From Campylobacteraceae bacterium (GTDB taxonomy: Bacteria; Campylobacterota; Campylobacteria; Campylobacterales; Sulfurovaceae): a stretch of DNA of 15,055 nucleotides. The notes beneath the pieces are model-generated. The model was given only the letters and a program-made list of their open reading frames with translations. It was not told where the DNA came from and did no database searches. The translations under genes were made by a program, and so were the position numbers. The first letter of the stretch is position 1. Each line of letters opens with the position of its first letter. Shown one piece after another: positions 13,245-15,055 of this stretch. The DNA is taken from contig JALSQB010000057.1 in the NCBI GenBank assembly GCA_026985655.1, forward strand, positions 1-15,055, given 5' to 3'.

Positions 13245-14624
13245 ATGACTTATAAGCTAATCACAACACCAATAATTCTTGCAACGCTATTTTTTAACCC
13301 CCTTATGGCAGAAGAGCATATGCCTTTAGATGCTTCACCTGGACAATGTTTTACGAAAGCTTTTTATCCTCCTAAAGTAAAAAAAACCATTAGAACAGTT
13401 TCTACTAAACGGATTAAACTTTCTGAATCAGCCGTACAATATAAGGTGATTCCTCCTGAGTATACTTGGATTAAAAAGCGTATTAAGGTATCGGATGGAA
13501 AAGAGAAAATTATTGTATCTCCTGCTATTTATAACAATATTCAAGAGAGAATCTTAGTAAAACCCAGCCAAAAGATTTGGCGACAGGGGGGAAGAAAAGC
13601 AAAAAATTCTTGTATTCAATCAGCTAATAGTTCGGGATTAGATATTGATAATGCTCAAGTAGGTACGTGTTATTATGAACATTATGAACCAGCACAATAT
13701 GAAAATATAACTCAAAGAATTTTAACTTCACCTGCAAGTAGTAGGATTGTTGTTGTTCCTGCACAATACAAAACCATTACAAAAAAAATTATTACCTCAA
13801 ATAGTACAATGAAACTTATACCTGTGCCAATTAAATATAAAAAGGTAAAAGAGAAAGTAACCATTGAACCTGCAAGAAGTGAATGGCGAAAAACTACTTG
13901 TCAAGATAGAGGCTGTGAACAATCAGAAGTTGTCTGTTTAACAGAAGTACCAAGAACCTTTAAAACCGTGACAAAGAAAGTAATTTTAGAACAAGCAGTA
14001 GCTAAAAAAGTCGCTGTTAAACCTGTCTATACTTATGTCAAAGCAGAGGTTTTAGTAACTCCAGCTACCACAAGGACTATTGCTATCCCTGCAACTTATA
14101 AAACCATTACTAAGCAACAAAAAATAAGTGAAGAGAGATATTTTTGGACAGATGCTCAATTAAGAGATGCTCCCACACGACTAAGAAGTGAGTGTGATAA
14201 AATCTGTTTGGTCGAGATACCTGCTGTTTATAAAAACATTTCCAAAAAAGTTGAACTTCAAGCACCTACTTTTCAAAAAGTAAAAACACCTGAAAAATAC
14301 ACAACAGTGAAAATTAAACAAGTAACAAAAAAAGCTTCTTTTAAAACCATAACGGTTCCAGCAGAGTATCTTGAGGTTAGAGTAGAAAAAGAGCGAACCA
14401 AAGGTTTTGCAAAATGGATGCCTATGATATGTGAAGATGCCATGGTACCTAGCCTTGTTAAAAAAATTCAACAAGCATTAAAATACCAAGGTTATTATCA
14501 AGGAGAAATCGATGGAAATTGGGGTTATGAAGAGAAATCAGCCGTTCAAGAATATCAAAAAGCCAATAACTTAGCCGTTACAAAACTTTCCATTGAGACT
14601 ATGAAATCATTGGGCATCTATTAA
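13245..14624 (+). CDS. Exported Cys-bearing repeat protein with C-terminal peptidoglycan-binding domain
   Basis: A 459-residue secreted protein: signal peptide 1-22 (..FFNPLMA|EE), a repeat region (about 35-396) and a peptidoglycan-binding type 1 domain (about 402-458, LVKKIQQALKYQGYYQG, IDGNWG, AVQEYQKANNL, LGI). The repeat region contains about twelve 22-25-residue units of the form P-A-x-Y-K-x-I-x-K-K, organised as four super-repeats that each open with a Cys and close with a Trp. Nine cysteines lie in the mature part (35, 123, 142, 219, 224, 231, 317, 321, 396), mostly in the linkers, suggesting disulfide clamps. Likely a beta-rich wall-attached or periplasmic scaffold; no enzyme motif seen. 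The ribosome binding site is weak (AAAGAAG near 13234-13240). Cotranscribed with the Hsp20-like gene by spacing; convergent with recJ, eight bases between stops. Confidence 0.85.
   Translation: MTYKLITTPIILATLFFNPLMAEEHMPLDASPGQCFTKAFYPPKVKKTIRTVSTKRIKLSESAVQYKVIPPEYTWIKKRIKVSDGKEKIIVSPAIYNNIQERILVKPSQKIWRQGGRKAKNSCIQSANSSGLDIDNAQVGTCYYEHYEPAQYENITQRILTSPASSRIVVVPAQYKTITKKIITSNSTMKLIPVPIKYKKVKEKVTIEPARSEWRKTTCQDRGCEQSEVVCLTEVPRTFKTVTKKVILEQAVAKKVAVKPVYTYVKAEVLVTPATTRTIAIPATYKTITKQQKISEERYFWTDAQLRDAPTRLRSECDKICLVEIPAVYKNISKKVELQAPTFQKVKTPEKYTTVKIKQVTKKASFKTITVPAEYLEVRVEKERTKGFAKWMPMICEDAMVPSLVKKIQQALKYQGYYQGEIDGNWGYEEKSAVQEYQKANNLAVTKLSIETMKSLGIY
13347..14417 (+). repeat. Four-fold super-repeat inside the peptidoglycan-binding protein
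   Basis: Coding repeats run from Cys35 to Trp112, Cys142 to Trp214, Cys231 to Trp301 and Cys321 to Trp391 (about 78, 73, 71 and 71 residues). Each begins C-h-x-E/K followed by a P-x-x-Y/F-K-like unit (CFTKAFYPPK, CYYEHYEPAQY, CLTEVPRTFK, CLVEIPAVYK), contains three short units and ends before a Trp. The later copies recur every 89-90 residues. The copies are diverged at DNA level, so the duplication is old rather than recent. Confidence 0.75.
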
Positions 14625-14632
14625 AAGATAAT

Positions 14633-15055
14633 TTAAACTATCTTCTCCACCATCAACTGCAAGGTCACACGGTTGTTGAAATGGTTTTCATTAATGCCAT
14701 AAACAACCGAGACAACTTGCCCTACATGAAACACCTCTTTGGTTTTAAAAAGTACGGCTTGTTGCGTTTTTCCCTCTTGAGAAAAGGTAAAACGCCGATG
14801 CTCTTTCTCTTTGCCCATATCAGCCACATCTTCAATGATGACATTAGAGCTTATGAACTTCACCCGTGGATTGCCTTGACCATAAGGTTCAAAAGCTTTC
14901 AACTTATTCACCAAATCAAAATCTATATGTGAAAAACTAAGTTCGCCCAAAATATCAGGGTCAAGTAACTGTTCTTCATAGTTCTCTTTTTGGTACTCTT
15001 TTTGAATTTGAATTTTAAATGCTTCTAAATTTGTTTCCTCTAAACTCAAACCAAT
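14633..15055 (-). CDS. recJ: Single-stranded-DNA exonuclease RecJ, C-terminal part (runs off the right edge)
   Basis: The frame stays open to the last base, so the gene continues beyond the window; 140 C-terminal residues are seen. They match the RecJ C-terminus: IGLSLEETNLEAF, LVNKLKAFEPYGQGNPRVKF with the conserved EPYGQGNP, then an OB-fold-like segment (HRRFTFSQEGKTQQAVLF, VGQVVSVVYGINENHFN, VTLQLMVEKIV). RecJ degrades single-stranded DNA 5' to 3' in recombination and repair; the catalytic DHH domains lie outside the window. A TTG at 15047-15049 is an internal Leu codon rather than a start. Its stop is eight bases from that of the convergent repeat-protein gene, with no clear terminator between. 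Confidence 0.9.
   Translation of the reverse strand: MGLSLEETNLEAFKIQIQKEYQKENYEEQLLDPDILGELSFSHIDFDLVNKLKAFEPYGQGNPRVKFISSNVIIEDVADMGKEKEHRRFTFSQEGKTQQAVLFKTKEVFHVGQVVSVVYGINENHFNNRVTLQLMVEKIV

Noticed and set aside
15047..15049. TTG start for the last reverse gene
   Set aside because: The frame is open to the window edge and the residues upstream (Ile-Gly) continue the RecJ match, so this is an internal leucine codon of a truncated gene.
1..15055. CRISPR arrays, tRNA or rRNA genes, intact insertion sequences or prophage
   Set aside because: No regularly spaced direct repeats, no tRNA-like cloverleaf with CCA-type end, and no transposase, integrase or phage structural protein was found on either strand.

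Overview
The window reads as chromosomal DNA from a member of the Campylobacterota (Epsilonproteobacteria), most likely a free-living Sulfurimonas/Arcobacter-like organism. The support is the A+T-rich composition, codon use rich in AAA/GAA/TTA, the tig-clpP-def block with an epsilon-style deformylase (GVGLAAIQ, with Ile where other phyla usually have Pro), a PurM of about 330 residues, and promoters that show a good -10 (often TGn-extended) but no clear -35. The genus cannot be fixed from this sequence alone. I see no rRNA, tRNA, CRISPR array, intact insertion sequence or prophage.

Layout. 41-2559 is a forward protein-quality-control block: trigger factor (tig), ClpP protease (clpP) and peptide deformylase (def). 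The tig-clpP gap holds a small palindrome of REP type. 2560-2755 is an unusual C-rich, repeat-bearing gap. 2756-3994 (reverse) encodes a CysG-like bifunctional siroheme synthase, divergent from a short YwbE-family gene (4083-4280). purM (4431-5426) is followed by an A/T dyad cluster and a LysR-type regulator (5486-6397) whose -10 box lies almost on its start codon. The LysR gene overlaps tail-to-tail with mobA (molybdenum cofactor guanylyltransferase), which is translationally coupled (TGATG) behind a periplasmic D-Ala-D-Ala carboxypeptidase of the DacB/PBP4 type. A 113-residue protein of unknown function follows on the same strand.

From 8897 a 47-codon mini-gene, overlapping by ATGA, leads into a 1009-residue SbcC-type DNA repair ATPase with a CPLC zinc hook; no sbcD is in view. 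12079-14624 is an envelope-oriented cluster: a reverse gene for an exported coiled-coil protein, and a divergent forward pair encoding (i) an exported protein with an Hsp20/alpha-crystallin-like C-terminal domain and (ii) an exported cysteine-bearing protein built of four internal super-repeats and ending in a peptidoglycan-binding domain. The window closes with the C-terminal part of recJ on the reverse strand, running off the right edge.

How the genes relate. The left third is protein biogenesis and quality control. The middle mixes cofactor synthesis (siroheme, Moco), purine synthesis and a LysR regulator that could, by inference only, tie into sulfur, nitrogen or selenium metabolism. SbcC and RecJ are both recombination/repair nucleases but are not co-transcribed. 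The most original material is the 12.1-14.6 kb envelope cluster, in particular the pairing of an exported small-heat-shock-like protein with a four-fold Cys/Trp-framed repeat protein that probably binds the cell wall.
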